Origin: Arthrobacter sp. AFG20
Lineage (GTDB): Bacteria; Actinomycetota; Actinomycetes; Actinomycetales; Micrococcaceae
Assembly (NCBI RefSeq): GCF_002892795.1
Contig: NZ_PJMC01000014.1
Span: forward strand, 1-64,000
DNA: 64,000 bases
Direction: 5' to 3'
A program made the translations under genes and the position numbers. The notes beneath the pieces are model-generated. The model was not told the DNA's origin, did not search any database, and was given only the letters and a program-made list of their open reading frames with translations. This document shows, one piece after another, positions 25,993-34,513 of the stretch (the stretch's first letter is position 1; the number at the start of each line of letters is the position of its first letter).

Positions 25993-27066
25993 GTGAGCGG
26001 AATCCGGTGGGTGCTGCACGTCGATCTCGACCAGTTCATCGCGGCGGTCGAAGTGCTCCGGCGGCCGGAGCTTGCAGGCAAGCCGATCATTGTCGGCGGT
26101 CGGGGCGACCCGACGGAACGAGCTGTGGTGTCGACCGCATCCTACGAAGCAAGGGCGTTCGGCGTGGGGTCCGGAATGCCCTTGCGCATTGCGGCCCGGA
26201 AGGTGCCGGACGCTGTGATTCTCCCCGTCGATCAGGAGGCTTACCTCGCGGCGTCTGAAACGGTGATGGCTACCCTGCGCTCGCAGCCCGGCGCCACCGT
26301 GCAGGTGCTGGGTTGGGACGAAGCCTTCGTAGGCACTGAGACAGAGAATCCGGAAGCCTACGCCCGGCAGGTGCAGGCGGCAGTTCTGAAGCGAACGCAG
26401 CTCCATTGCAGCGTGGGCATCGGCGACACCCTGGTCCGAGCCAAGGTCGCCACCGGTTTCGGCAAGCCGGCCGGCGTCTTTCGTCTCACTTCCGGAAACT
26501 GGCTCGACGTCATGGGCAGTCGGCCCACCAAGGACCTCTGGGGCGTCGGAACGAAAGTGTCCGGCCGGCTGGCCAAACTCGGTATCAACACAGTTGCTGA
26601 GCTCGCCGCGTCCAACCCTCAGGATCTGGTCCCGGAGTTCGGCCCCAAGATGGGTCCTTGGTACGCGGAGCTAGGACGCGGGGACGGCGCGAGTGTTGTG
26701 GACGACACCCCGTGGGTTGCCCGCGGGCATAGCCGGGAGACCACCTTCCAGCACGACCTGACCGAGCCTGCCCAGGTGGACGACGCCGTGAGGGAGCTGA
26801 CAGCGCGTGTCCTTGAGGATGTTGTGGCCGAAGGACGGCCTGTGGTTGGGCTGACTCTCAAGGTTCGGTACGCACCGTTCTTTACCAAGACCCACGCGAG
26901 AAAGATTCCCGAGACATTCGACCGGAACGAAATCTTGGCGCGGGTCCTGGACCTCGCAGCCGGAATCGAAGCAAACCGTCCAATCCGGCTCCTGGGCCTG
27001 CGGGCCGAAATGCCCATGCCCGACGATGCCCGAAAGGGACATACGCCAACGCGCGGAGGTTGGTGA
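25993..27066 (+). CDS. dinB: DNA polymerase IV (Y-family translesion polymerase)
   Basis: This error-prone polymerase would copy past DNA lesions. The GTG start at 25993 gives 357 residues. The palm motif HVDLDQFIAAVE and the second acidic motif LGWDEAFV carry the catalytic acids. ASYEARAFGVGSGMP is the fingers signature, and a helix-hairpin-helix region follows (LWGVGTKVSGRLAKLGI). The C-terminus ends soon after the little-finger domain, and no clamp-binding QLxLF-type motif is apparent. A hairpin and a spore-photoproduct-lyase homologue follow. Confidence 0.9.
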   Translation: MSGIRWVLHVDLDQFIAAVEVLRRPELAGKPIIVGGRGDPTERAVVSTASYEARAFGVGSGMPLRIAARKVPDAVILPVDQEAYLAASETVMATLRSQPGATVQVLGWDEAFVGTETENPEAYARQVQAAVLKRTQLHCSVGIGDTLVRAKVATGFGKPAGVFRLTSGNWLDVMGSRPTKDLWGVGTKVSGRLAKLGINTVAELAASNPQDLVPEFGPKMGPWYAELGRGDGASVVDDTPWVARGHSRETTFQHDLTEPAQVDDAVRELTARVLEDVVAEGRPVVGLTLKVRYAPFFTKTHARKIPETFDRNEILARVLDLAAGIEANRPIRLLGLRAEMPMPDDARKGHTPTRGGW

Positions 27067-27119
27067 CGGCGTCGTTCCCTTCCTTGCCAGCGCGGATGAG
27101 TTGCTTCGCCGAAGTAGCA

Positions 27120-27149
27120 GATGCCGTGGGCTTAACCTCCCACGGCATC
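27120..27149 (+). terminator. Hairpin between dinB and the photoproduct-lyase gene
   Basis: An 11-base perfect stem (GATGCCGTGGG / CCCACGGCATC) with an eight-base loop is followed by a T-rich stretch. It ends 25 bases before the next start codon, so it may be a terminator for dinB or an attenuator of the lyase gene. Confidence 0.45.
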
Positions 27150-27174
27150 CTCTGCCTTTCTGGAGAATGGAATC

Positions 27175-28239
27175 ATGGAATTCAACCGGCTGCTGCAGAT
27201 CCGGCGCATCTATGCGCAGCGTGCTGCACTGGATCTTCCCAGGGGCCAGGAGATCCTCGAACGCTGGCCGGATGCAGACGTCGTGCTTGTCGACAACCAC
27301 TGGAACATCCCGGAGGTGCACGGTGATGAAACGAACGTCCCTCGCTGGTCCCGGATCAAGACGGAGGCGCTGGTCCTAGGCGTTAAGAAAGCGCTGACCG
27401 TCAAGCCGAACGGCCGATCCGCCGACTTCATTGCGCCCTCAACCGCGAACGGCTGTGCCATGGCATGCGCCTACTGCTACGTACCCCGGCACAAGGGGTA
27501 CAGCAACCCGGTAACTGTGTTCGCGAACATCGGCCAGATTGCCGGGGCGCTTGAACGTCACGCCACACGCCAGGGCATGAAGCTGGAGCCCAACCAGTGC
27601 GACGCTGAACTCTGGGTTTACGACATTGGTGAAAATAGCGACTGCTCCGTCGATGCGCTGATCAGCGACAACGTGGAGGATCTCGTCACGCTCTTCCGCG
27701 ACCTGCCGACAGCCAAGCTGTCCTTCGCCACCAAGTACGTGAACCAAGCAATGCTCGACTGGGACCACGGCGGTCACACCAGGATCCGCTTTTCCCTCAT
27801 GCCCGCGGATTTGGCCAAATCGATTGACGTTCGCACGTCGCCGGTTTCGGAACGCATGGCTGCAATCAACGACTTCGTGGAGGCAGGCTACGAGGTGCAC
27901 GTGAACTTCTCGCCTGTGATCATTACGGACACCTGGCTCAGCGATTGGGAGCAGCTGCTGCGCCAACTCGATGCCACCCTGTCAGACGCCGCGAAGGCCC
28001 AGCTCGCGGCAGAAGTCATCTTCCTGACCCACAACGAGCGGCTCCACGAGGTCAACCTAGGGTGGCATCCGCAGGCCGAGAACGTGCTGTGGCGTCCGGA
28101 CCTCCAGGAATCGAAGGTGTCGTCCAACGGCTTCACTAACGTCCGGTACCGTTCAAGAGCCAAGGCGGGCTACGTGCGGCAACTGACCACGCTTATTGAG
28201 AAGATCGCGCCTTACTGCCGCATCCGCTATGCGTTTTGA
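27175..28239 (+). CDS. Spore photoproduct lyase-family radical SAM protein
   Basis: Spore photoproduct lyase repairs the thymine dimer formed in UV-irradiated spore DNA, using radical SAM chemistry. The 354-residue protein has the CxxxCxxC cluster at C94, C98 and C101 (NGCAMACAYCYVPR). Later segments (AFDPSxx-like DIGENSDCSVD and FSPVIITDTWLSDW) fit the family. Micrococcaceae do not form endospores, so the true substrate is probably a related lesion or unknown. An ATG with GGAGAATGGA upstream is well supported. The gene follows dinB, so a DNA-repair module is plausible. Confidence 0.85.
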   Translation: MEFNRLLQIRRIYAQRAALDLPRGQEILERWPDADVVLVDNHWNIPEVHGDETNVPRWSRIKTEALVLGVKKALTVKPNGRSADFIAPSTANGCAMACAYCYVPRHKGYSNPVTVFANIGQIAGALERHATRQGMKLEPNQCDAELWVYDIGENSDCSVDALISDNVEDLVTLFRDLPTAKLSFATKYVNQAMLDWDHGGHTRIRFSLMPADLAKSIDVRTSPVSERMAAINDFVEAGYEVHVNFSPVIITDTWLSDWEQLLRQLDATLSDAAKAQLAAEVIFLTHNERLHEVNLGWHPQAENVLWRPDLQESKVSSNGFTNVRYRSRAKAGYVRQLTTLIEKIAPYCRIRYAF

Positions 28240-28357
28240 GGGTCCGGTTGTGGTTCCTCGGCGGTGGCAACGAGCTCTAGTTCGAAGCCGTTGGAGTTTA
28301 CGATGGCATCGGCGAGGATGAATGCGATCCCCCGTGCTGCGAGAAGGAGTCGACGCG

Positions 28358-28699
28358 ATGACCAAGTATCTGATCTCGTTTCCGAGTGCCGCTATGGTCT
28401 TCCCTGACGAAGACTCGCAAGCCGTTTCGGATGCGTCGTACGCGGTCGTTCAGGAGGCGAAGGACGCCGGCGTCTGGGTGTTCGGCGGCGGCATCGATGA
28501 GAGCATCCCGCCTGTCATGGTCGACGGCGATGGGACCGTGAGCGAGGGGACCTACCCGCAGACGACGCAGCTCGAAGGCGGCTACTCGGTGCTGGAGCTG
28601 CCCTCGTACGACGCCGCGTTGGAGTGGGCCGCGAGGATCGCGGTCGCCTGCCGTTGCGCGCAGGAGGTGCGCGTTTTCCAGTACGGCCCCGCCAGCTAG
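28358..28699 (+). CDS. YCII/DGPF-domain protein
   Basis: A 113-residue single-domain protein of the YCII fold (ferredoxin-like, predicted acid-base His/Asp chemistry). It starts with MTKYLISFPSAAMVFPDED and ends in EVRVFQYGP. GAGAAGGAG precedes the ATG. Members often accompany sigma factors, but none is nearby, so the role is unknown. Confidence 0.8.
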   Translation: MTKYLISFPSAAMVFPDEDSQAVSDASYAVVQEAKDAGVWVFGGGIDESIPPVMVDGDGTVSEGTYPQTTQLEGGYSVLELPSYDAALEWAARIAVACRCAQEVRVFQYGPAS

Positions 28700-28739
28700 G
28701 TCCCGGCCGGCATACTCGCGATCGCACGAATTAGGGCCG

Positions 28740-29191
28740 CTAGACGAGGTAGACGGTGATGGCAGCGGCGTTGCTGGCCGCGTGCACAATACCAACGCGC
28801 TTTATCGGCCGGACCTTGGTGGTCCATTGCGCCCAGCCAGAGAGGGCAGTGGTACAGCGGACGCGACACCCAAGGCCACCAGCCGTTTGGCGGCCTGGCG
28901 GGAACCATCGTCATTGAAGAGGTCAAGGAAGATTGCCATCCACCATGCTCCGAAGGGTACGTCAGAAAGGATGGTGTGCAACGGGATGCCGGTGGTGTCG
29001 CCGCGGATGAATCTCCTGACTCGGCGGCGGGCCATGAGGCGGGTGGCCAAGGGCTCGGCCCTTTTGACGACATCCAAAGGTTTTGCCGCTTCAAGAGCTC
29101 CAAGGAGTGGTGTGTAACCACCGGCGCTGCCCATCACCGTGTGTATGCACCACAACATACTCTGCAGATTGCGGGATTGCACCGCTTCCAA
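28740..29191 (-). pseudogene. DUF2231-type membrane protein, frameshifted and truncated
   Basis: The minus-strand frame starting at 29191 has the family motif GIPLHTILSDVPFGAWWMAI and LDLFNDDGSRQAAKRLVALG. Near 28850 one base is missing, probably a C from CCC, after which the correct reading shifts to ALSGWAQWTTKVRPIKRVG and VHAASNAAA. That second segment then meets a stop at 28740, before the usual membrane helices are complete. The gene is therefore broken by a frameshift and a truncated C-terminus. A single-base assembly error cannot be excluded for the first lesion. Confidence 0.75.
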
Positions 29192-29275
29192 ATTGTGGAT
29201 CTCGTGGTTGCTTTGGGGTACACAAAAGACTTCTTGGCCGCTTCAGCAGGAGTGCTTCGCAGGTTATGGTGAGGA

Positions 29276-29878
29276 ATGACAGCTCCCCGAAAAGGACAAG
29301 TCTTCCTGACCGGTGCCGTGGCGGCAAAACAGTCTTGTTCTCCGATGTTTAGCATCAGCAGCAGATGTTCGCTGTCACCGCGGCCCGCTAGCCGCCAGCG
29401 CGCGAAGTCCAAAGCTACTCGACGCGCCGCCTCGACGCTTGTTGCCGTGGCCGCCCTTTTTGGCCCTATGTCATGCAGCGCTGGAGAGACCCCGCCAGAA
29501 GGAAGCCAACCCGCATTCGCTACTCCACCGGCAGCACCGCCGGCAAGGACAGGCCCGTCCATCCATGCCATTACTCCACATTCGAACCGGCTTCCTACAG
29601 ACAGCTCGCCGGGTACCGGCGAGACAGTTCCATGGACTCTGGTGAATATCGATAACGTGACAAACCGCATCTACCTGTCGACCGGACAGGTTGGCTGCGC
29701 GGTGCCGTCTGTGGTGCATCTCCAGGAAACGCCGACGGAGATCGTCATCGCGGTCACCGGCGCGCCTTCCTTGGCATCGTTCGATAGCCCGTGCACCGCG
29801 CAGAAAGTGAGCCTCGTCGGTTACGTTCAGCTCAGCGGCCCGGTCGGCGACCGGCGAATTGTTGGAGACACCGCATAG
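29276..29878 (+). CDS. Hypothetical secreted protein or lipoprotein
   Basis: A 200-residue frame with a basic N-terminal region and a hydrophobic stretch (STLVAVAALFGPMSC) ending in a possible lipobox cysteine. The mature part is Pro/Thr/Ala-rich and then ends in a beta-like region (TVPWTLVNIDNVTNRIYLST). A start at 29345 (residue 24) is also possible. The ribosome-binding site is poor, and no family is recognised. Confidence 0.5.
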   Translation: MTAPRKGQVFLTGAVAAKQSCSPMFSISSRCSLSPRPASRQRAKSKATRRAASTLVAVAALFGPMSCSAGETPPEGSQPAFATPPAAPPARTGPSIHAITPHSNRLPTDSSPGTGETVPWTLVNIDNVTNRIYLSTGQVGCAVPSVVHLQETPTEIVIAVTGAPSLASFDSPCTAQKVSLVGYVQLSGPVGDRRIVGDTA

Positions 29879-30432
29879 GACGCTGCGCCCTTATGCGTCA
29901 GCCCAGGTCGCTTTGGCGAACCCCACCGGGAAGTTTTTCGGGCCCAGCTCACGAGAGTGTGACTCGGGACGGCCGAAGTCATCTCCGACTTATCGTGGGA
30001 CAGGCGGATGCAAAAAGGTACTCCAGGCCTGCACGCATGCTCGCACGGTGATCGTCAAAGATGCTGGACCGGACGACCATCGCATCGGTCGGGAGATCAC
30101 TGCCCGTGAGTCCTACACCGCTCCGCTCCTCGCTAGTGGACGGGTGGGCCGGATGCTGCACCGCAGTCGGAACTCGAACGTCTTGATGCTTGAATACCTC
30201 GAACGGGTTGGCAGCCGCGGGATTGGACCAGTCATAACGGCGAGCTTGTCTGGCGGGTGGATCTACTCAGGGAAGCTATAGGCCGCCAAGTTGCTCCAGC
30301 TCTGCAAACGTTTCTTCACCACCGCGCCAGCTCGACCGTAATCGCCGAACTCCATCGGTTCCTCGCCGAAGGCGTCCACCCCGCGGGTTGATTGACCGTC
30401 CTGCTGCGCAGGAGCTGGCCGCGCCTGTGGAA
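29879..30432. other. Non-coding stretch with a weak protein-like remnant
   Basis: No intact gene is supported. A plus-strand frame ending at 30281 contains ESYTAPLLASGRVGRMLH, which faintly resembles GAF domains of LuxR-type regulators. The minus strand at 30263-30400 has another short protein-like frame. Both are probably relics; neither has a start with a ribosome-binding site. Confidence 0.35.
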
Positions 30433-31038
30433 CTAGCTAACGCGGCGATAGCGGATGTGGGTGGCCAGCGGTGAGTGGAGCACCTCGGCGGGTTCGAAGC
30501 CAAAGGATTCAACCCCGTCGAAGATGCGCTCGCCCGAACCGAGAAGGACCGGTGCGACGTCGAGGGTGAGTTCGTCGATCACGCCGGCGGTCAGTGCCTG
30601 GCGGACGGTCGAGGCCCCACCGGCGATGTCGACGCCGTTGTCCCCGGCGGCCTGGCACGCTGCCGAGTAGGCTGCGTCGAAGCCCTCGGTGACGAAGTGG
30701 AAGGTCGTCCCGCCGTCCATCTCGATCGGGTCGTGTCCGTGATGGGTCAGCACGAACACCGGCGCGTGGTAAGGCGGTTCCGGGCCCCACCACCCGGTCC
30801 ATTCCTCATCCCAGTTCCCGCGGATCGGGCCGAACATGTTCCGACCCATCACATACGCGCCCCGCGGGCGCATGAGCCATTCGTTCGCGACCTTGTCGGC
30901 ATCGTTGGCTCGCGGGTCGCCGATATGCCAGCCGTGCAGCTCCCGCCCCCGCTTGCCTAGGGGGTCTTCGCGGCTCTGGTCCGGCCCGGCGACGAAGCCG
31001 TCAAGCGAGATCGACATATGGCAGGTCGTGTCTGGCAC
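30433..31038 (-). CDS. Dihydrofolate reductase-fold protein (RibD C-terminal family)
   Basis: A 201-residue protein of the RibD_C/DHFR-like fold, probably an NADPH-dependent reductase of unknown substrate. The N-terminus has MSISLDGFVAGPD, then AYVMGRNMFGPI and GGASTVRQALTAGVIDELTL, all signature segments. The GTG start has GGAGG upstream. A distant paralogue lies at 39646-40224. Confidence 0.85.
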   Translation of the reverse strand: MPDTTCHMSISLDGFVAGPDQSREDPLGKRGRELHGWHIGDPRANDADKVANEWLMRPRGAYVMGRNMFGPIRGNWDEEWTGWWGPEPPYHAPVFVLTHHGHDPIEMDGGTTFHFVTEGFDAAYSAACQAAGDNGVDIAGGASTVRQALTAGVIDELTLDVAPVLLGSGERIFDGVESFGFEPAEVLHSPLATHIRYRRVS

Positions 31039-31319
31039 CGCGAACCTCCTGAGTGATTGCGACTTGTACGCGATCGTTTGGCGATTCTGGGGAGCTTAGC
31101 ATGTGATCGCATCCTCGCCGATCACGTTCAGTGGTTGGGCGCCGATGGTCTCCTCCAGGTGCGCGGGCCGAGTCGGTCTGCAGGGTGCGAAAACTGTCAC
31201 TGTGAGCATCGACATCAAAAGCCATGCTTTATCGGATCGTCGCGGAGGTGTTCCAACAGAACTTCACCGTGAAAGATGGATGCGACTTCCAGTGACGATC
31301 CTTTTGGGCAAGCGTCCGC
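31039..31319. other. Intergenic stretch without supported genes
   Basis: I see no intact gene. A tiny plus-strand frame near 31222-31290 encodes MLYRIVAEVFQQNFTVK followed shortly by a stop; it looks protein-like but is too short to call. Confidence 0.4.
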
Positions 31320-31601
31320 GTGGTCAGTCGGCGGCGCGAACAGGACCGCACGGCAATCATTCGTGCCACCGACGAGTGGATGGACGCTTTCATCCCCGGG
31401 CTGAACGTGCAAACCATCGTCTTCGACTACGACGACGTGGAGCAGGAAAAGGCAGGCGAGCTTCGAAGACTATGCTGCGTCATGGGCGCCTACCTTCAAG
31501 GTGAAGCGCGTGTCGAACACCGGCGTCGGCTGTACAGCCCCGGTGCGGTCCCGGTCGTGAGCGCCAACGTGGACAGCCTGGAATGGCGTCTCGGCCCATA
31601 A
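31320..31601 (+). CDS. Hypothetical protein, possibly a fragment
   Basis: From the GTG at 31320 this frame encodes 93 residues. The C-terminal part (VMGAYLQGEARVEHRRRLY, then VDSLEWRLG) resembles small conserved Micrococcaceae proteins (from memory). The N-terminal part is unlike them, so the gene may have been joined to foreign sequence. No clear ribosome-binding site is seen. Confidence 0.4.
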   Translation: MVSRRREQDRTAIIRATDEWMDAFIPGLNVQTIVFDYDDVEQEKAGELRRLCCVMGAYLQGEARVEHRRRLYSPGAVPVVSANVDSLEWRLGP

Positions 31602-31635
31602 GCCGAACCGGTTATGGACGGAGAACACCAGGTCC

Positions 31636-31908
31636 TCAGTGGCCATCAGGCAACTTTGTTCTAAGTTCTTCTGCACGGGAAGCGATGGCCTGGCGCTGGT
31701 CCCGGGTGAATCTTCTAGCCTGCAGGTCGAGGACAGCCCGGCTGCCCAACTCTCCCACACCCAACAGCTGACCCACCCGACGCATTGCTTCGTCCCTGTC
31801 CTCTGAATCCTCAATCATCTGGAAGACCTCGTCACGCCGATCCATCGCCTGCACCAGGGCATCGACGATCATCAATTCTTGCCTTATCTGCCGCTCATCC
31901 TCATCCAT
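31636..31908 (-). CDS. Small GyrA/ParC-like protein
   Basis: A 90-residue all-helical protein. Residues about 45-80 (RRVGQLLGVGELGSRAVLDLQARRFTRDQRQAI) resemble the helical segment of GyrA/ParC that contains the A-x-LDMQLRRLT motif. The catalytic tyrosine domain and the DNA-wrapping domain are both missing, so it cannot be a topoisomerase itself. Similar mini-proteins occur in actinobacteria (recalled). A regulatory or decoy function would be speculation. Confidence 0.6.
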   Translation of the reverse strand: MDEDERQIRQELMIVDALVQAMDRRDEVFQMIEDSEDRDEAMRRVGQLLGVGELGSRAVLDLQARRFTRDQRQAIASRAEELRTKLPDGH

Positions 31909-32027
31909 GCGGCGATTCTTGCACCACGGAAGTCATCGGGGCATTGCGTCCAGTTGGGGACCCCTTACCCGACACGACTTTGAGCTGGCCGGTTTGCCAT
32001 AGCCCAGCAGAGGGAGGACGATCTAGG

Positions 32028-32243
32028 TCAATCGGGCGGAGAGCCTCGGCCTCTTGCCTTGCGAAGGTACGAGACCACTACGGTGATAAAGAGAATTACC
32101 GTGCAGCCAATGAGTATCCACGACACTATGTGAGCGCCGGGGGTGCCGCTGATCGTCAAGAGTTGACCGGTGATGATCAGCGCACAAGTAACCGCGACCC
32201 AGATAACTCCGGTCTTGTTAGGTTGTCCCACGGTTCGAGCCAT
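32028..32243 (-). CDS. Small membrane protein, two predicted helices
   Basis: A 71-residue protein with hydrophobic segments near residues 13-32 and 38-58 and a basic tail (RKARGRGSPPD). The ATG at 32243 is chosen because the longer upstream frame has no membrane-protein character. No family is recognised. Confidence 0.55.
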   Translation of the reverse strand: MARTVGQPNKTGVIWVAVTCALIITGQLLTISGTPGAHIVSWILIGCTVILFITVVVSYLRKARGRGSPPD

Positions 32244-32451
32244 GACCGGAACTCTACCGGCCAGGATTTGCGATGTCGTGAGTCGTGCATCCAACGCGCC
32301 CGTAAGCCGGTCACTTACCGGATGCACCGCCATTTGATCTGCAGTATCGCGTCCAGCTCGAGGCGACCGTCCCGCAGGACCGGTCCGATGAAAAGTCCGG
32401 TGGCGGGCTCCTATATGGCGCACTGCTCCTCTTATGCGGACACTCCTGTTC

Positions 32452-33059
32452 ATGGGTGAAATAAAGGTTGGCTACGCAAGGGTTTCCACCGACGAACAAG
32501 ACCTCACCGTCCAACGGGATGCCTTGGCGGGCATGGGGGGCGACGCTGGTCGCATCTATGTCGATCATGGTCTTACTGGCAGTAACACCAACCGTCCAGG
32601 CCTGCGTGAAGCGCTGGCTGCGTGCCGAAGCGGCGACATCTTCATGGTGACCAAACTCGACCGGCTGGCCCGGTCCGTCCGGGACGCGCACCAGATCGCC
32701 GACGACCTCGCCGGGCGCGGAGTGAAGCTAAACATCGGTGGTTCGTTACATGATCCCGCGGACCCCATAGCAAGCTGCTCTTCAAGGTCTTGGCCATGGT
32801 TGCTGAGTTCGAGGGCGATCTCATTCGGGCTCGAACGCGGGAGGGCATGAAAATAACCAAAGCCAAGGGGCTGCTGCGTGGGAAACAGCCCAAACTATCG
32901 GCGAAACAGGAAGCGCTCCTAGTCCAGCTGCATGACGCTGGCGAACACACCATGTATGAGCAGGCCGAACTGTTTTCCGTTGGCCGCTCCACCGTCTATC
33001 GCGCGCTCGAACGCGCGCCAGAGGGCGGAAAAGAAGGCTGGCTCCTGACAGTCGGATAG
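32452..33059 (+). pseudogene. Serine recombinase (resolvase/invertase family), frameshifted
   Basis: The first part (32452 to about 32770) has the family N-terminus VGYARVSTDEQDL with the nucleophilic Ser, the KLDRLARSVRD segment, and the GRGVKLNIGG strand. Near 32770 one base, probably a G, is missing before GCAAGCTGCTC. In the next frame (from 32770 to 33059) the E-helix (LAMVAEFEGDLIRARTREGM) and a C-terminal helix-turn-helix (ELFSVGRSTVYRAL) continue. The protein is otherwise complete at about 200 residues. A single-base sequencing error would restore it. Confidence 0.8.
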
Positions 33060-33122
33060 CTGGCCCAGCAAAGCTTGAAAAGGCCAAGCCCAAAGCGAAC
33101 GCCGCTAACATGAAAAGCCGGT

Positions 33123-34340
33123 TCACCCCGGCGTCGTGCGCGCCCTAATCAGCCCAAGGCATGCCACCGCCGCCGCGACGGACACCACCGTGACGATCCC
33201 AAACGGGAGGGCATTATCCGCCCCGTCGATCCCCACCAGCGGCGCCGCCACGCCGCCGAAGGAGAACCTTGCCAGGCCGAGCAGCGACGACGCGGTGCCG
33301 GCGATGTCCGGGTAGCCCTTCAGCGCCAGAGAGGTAGCGGGCGGGCTGGCCGCTGCCACGCCACCCACCATGGTGAAGAGGGACAGGATCACGGCAACCA
33401 GGGGCAGGTGCAGGAGCGCTGTGACGAGCAGTCCAAGGGAACCGGCAGTGGCCATCGCTAGCCCGATCACCAGGGTCGCCTTCTCCGACCACCGTTCGGC
33501 CAGCCGGCCGCCAAGGAAGCCAAAAATCATGAATCCCAGCGAATTTAGGCCGAAAGCAAACGAATATCCCTGCGGGGAGAGCCCGTAAATGCCCTGGAGG
33601 ACGAACGTGGCGCCGCTGAGGTAGGCGAAGATCGCAGAGTACGTAAAGCCCGTGATCAGCACCGCCCCGACGAATACGCGGTCCGCAAGCAAGCGCTGGA
33701 AATCTTGCAGGGTATGGGCAAAACCTCCTGCCGCCCGCCGCTGGGCCGGAAGTGTTTCCTTGAAGATCACGAGGCAGGCGATCAGGATCGCCACGCCGAC
33801 GGCCGCGAGGAAGAGGAACACCCCACGCCAGTCTGTGACGGTGGCGAGCTGGCCCCCGATGACCGGACCAACGATGGCTGCCAGCCCGCCGAGCACCGTC
33901 AGGCGGCCGTAGTAGCGGAGGAGCTTTGCGCCCTCGTACACGTCCCGCCCGGCTGCCTGCGCAATCACGATGCCCACGGCGCCGGCCAGGCCTTGGACGA
34001 ACCTGGCCGCGATCAGGGTTTCAACGGTCGGGCGGATGGCACAGAGAACGGACGTCACCGTGTAGGCGGCGACGCCGATCAGCAGGGGGAGCCGGCGGCC
34101 GAAACGGTCCGACAGCGGGCCCGCAATGACCTGGCCGATGGCCAGTCCGAGCAGGCAGGCCGTGATGGTCAGCTGCGCCGTGGACGTGGAACTCCGCAGT
34201 TCCGCCGTCAGGGCCGGCAGGACGGGCAAGTACAGGTCCATGGAAATCGGACCGAAGATGGTCAGCAGGCCGAGGACAATTGCCAGTGGCCGTCCGACTG
34301 CCTGTTCGCGCGCGGTCACCGGAGCGTCGGTCACAGTCAC
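33123..34340 (-). CDS. Bcr/CflA-type multidrug efflux transporter (MFS)
   Basis: A 405-residue major facilitator with about twelve membrane helices. The N-terminal half includes MDLYLPVLPAL, GQVIAGPLSDRFGRRLPLL (MFS motif A) and RFVQGLAGA, all typical of Bcr/CflA exporters. Substrates in the family include bicyclomycin and chloramphenicol; the specificity here is unknown. The start is GTG at 34340. A terminator-like hairpin separates it from the bioN gene upstream. Confidence 0.88.
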   Translation of the reverse strand: MTVTDAPVTAREQAVGRPLAIVLGLLTIFGPISMDLYLPVLPALTAELRSSTSTAQLTITACLLGLAIGQVIAGPLSDRFGRRLPLLIGVAAYTVTSVLCAIRPTVETLIAARFVQGLAGAVGIVIAQAAGRDVYEGAKLLRYYGRLTVLGGLAAIVGPVIGGQLATVTDWRGVFLFLAAVGVAILIACLVIFKETLPAQRRAAGGFAHTLQDFQRLLADRVFVGAVLITGFTYSAIFAYLSGATFVLQGIYGLSPQGYSFAFGLNSLGFMIFGFLGGRLAERWSEKATLVIGLAMATAGSLGLLVTALLHLPLVAVILSLFTMVGGVAAASPPATSLALKGYPDIAGTASSLLGLARFSFGGVAAPLVGIDGADNALPFGIVTVVSVAAAVACLGLIRARTTPG

Positions 34341-34429
34341 GCTGCCTCCGTTCAGGGGGTAAAGGGCTGCCGCCAGTTCGACGGCGGGTGATGGGGTGCC
34401 GTTCCACCTAACCAGCGTTTACATCGCTG

Positions 34430-34469
34430 TGGGAGTCCCTGCTGGTACCCCCTCCACGAGGGACTCCCA
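34430..34469 (-). terminator. Hairpin after the bioYMN operon
   Basis: An 11-base stem (TGGGAGTCCCT / AGGGACTCCCA) with an 18-base loop lies 45 bases after the bioN stop on the minus strand. It probably separates bioYMN transcription from the MFS gene downstream. It lacks a clear T run. Confidence 0.5.
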
Positions 34470-34513
34470 TGCGCCTTGCCTTCCGGAGGAGCACGTTCCT
34501 GAGATCGGAGCGC

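Noticed and set aside
30263..30400. Possible transposase tail near 30.3 kb
   Set aside because: Three overlapping frames look weakly protein-like but none shows a DDE or integrase motif, and no terminal inverted repeats were found.
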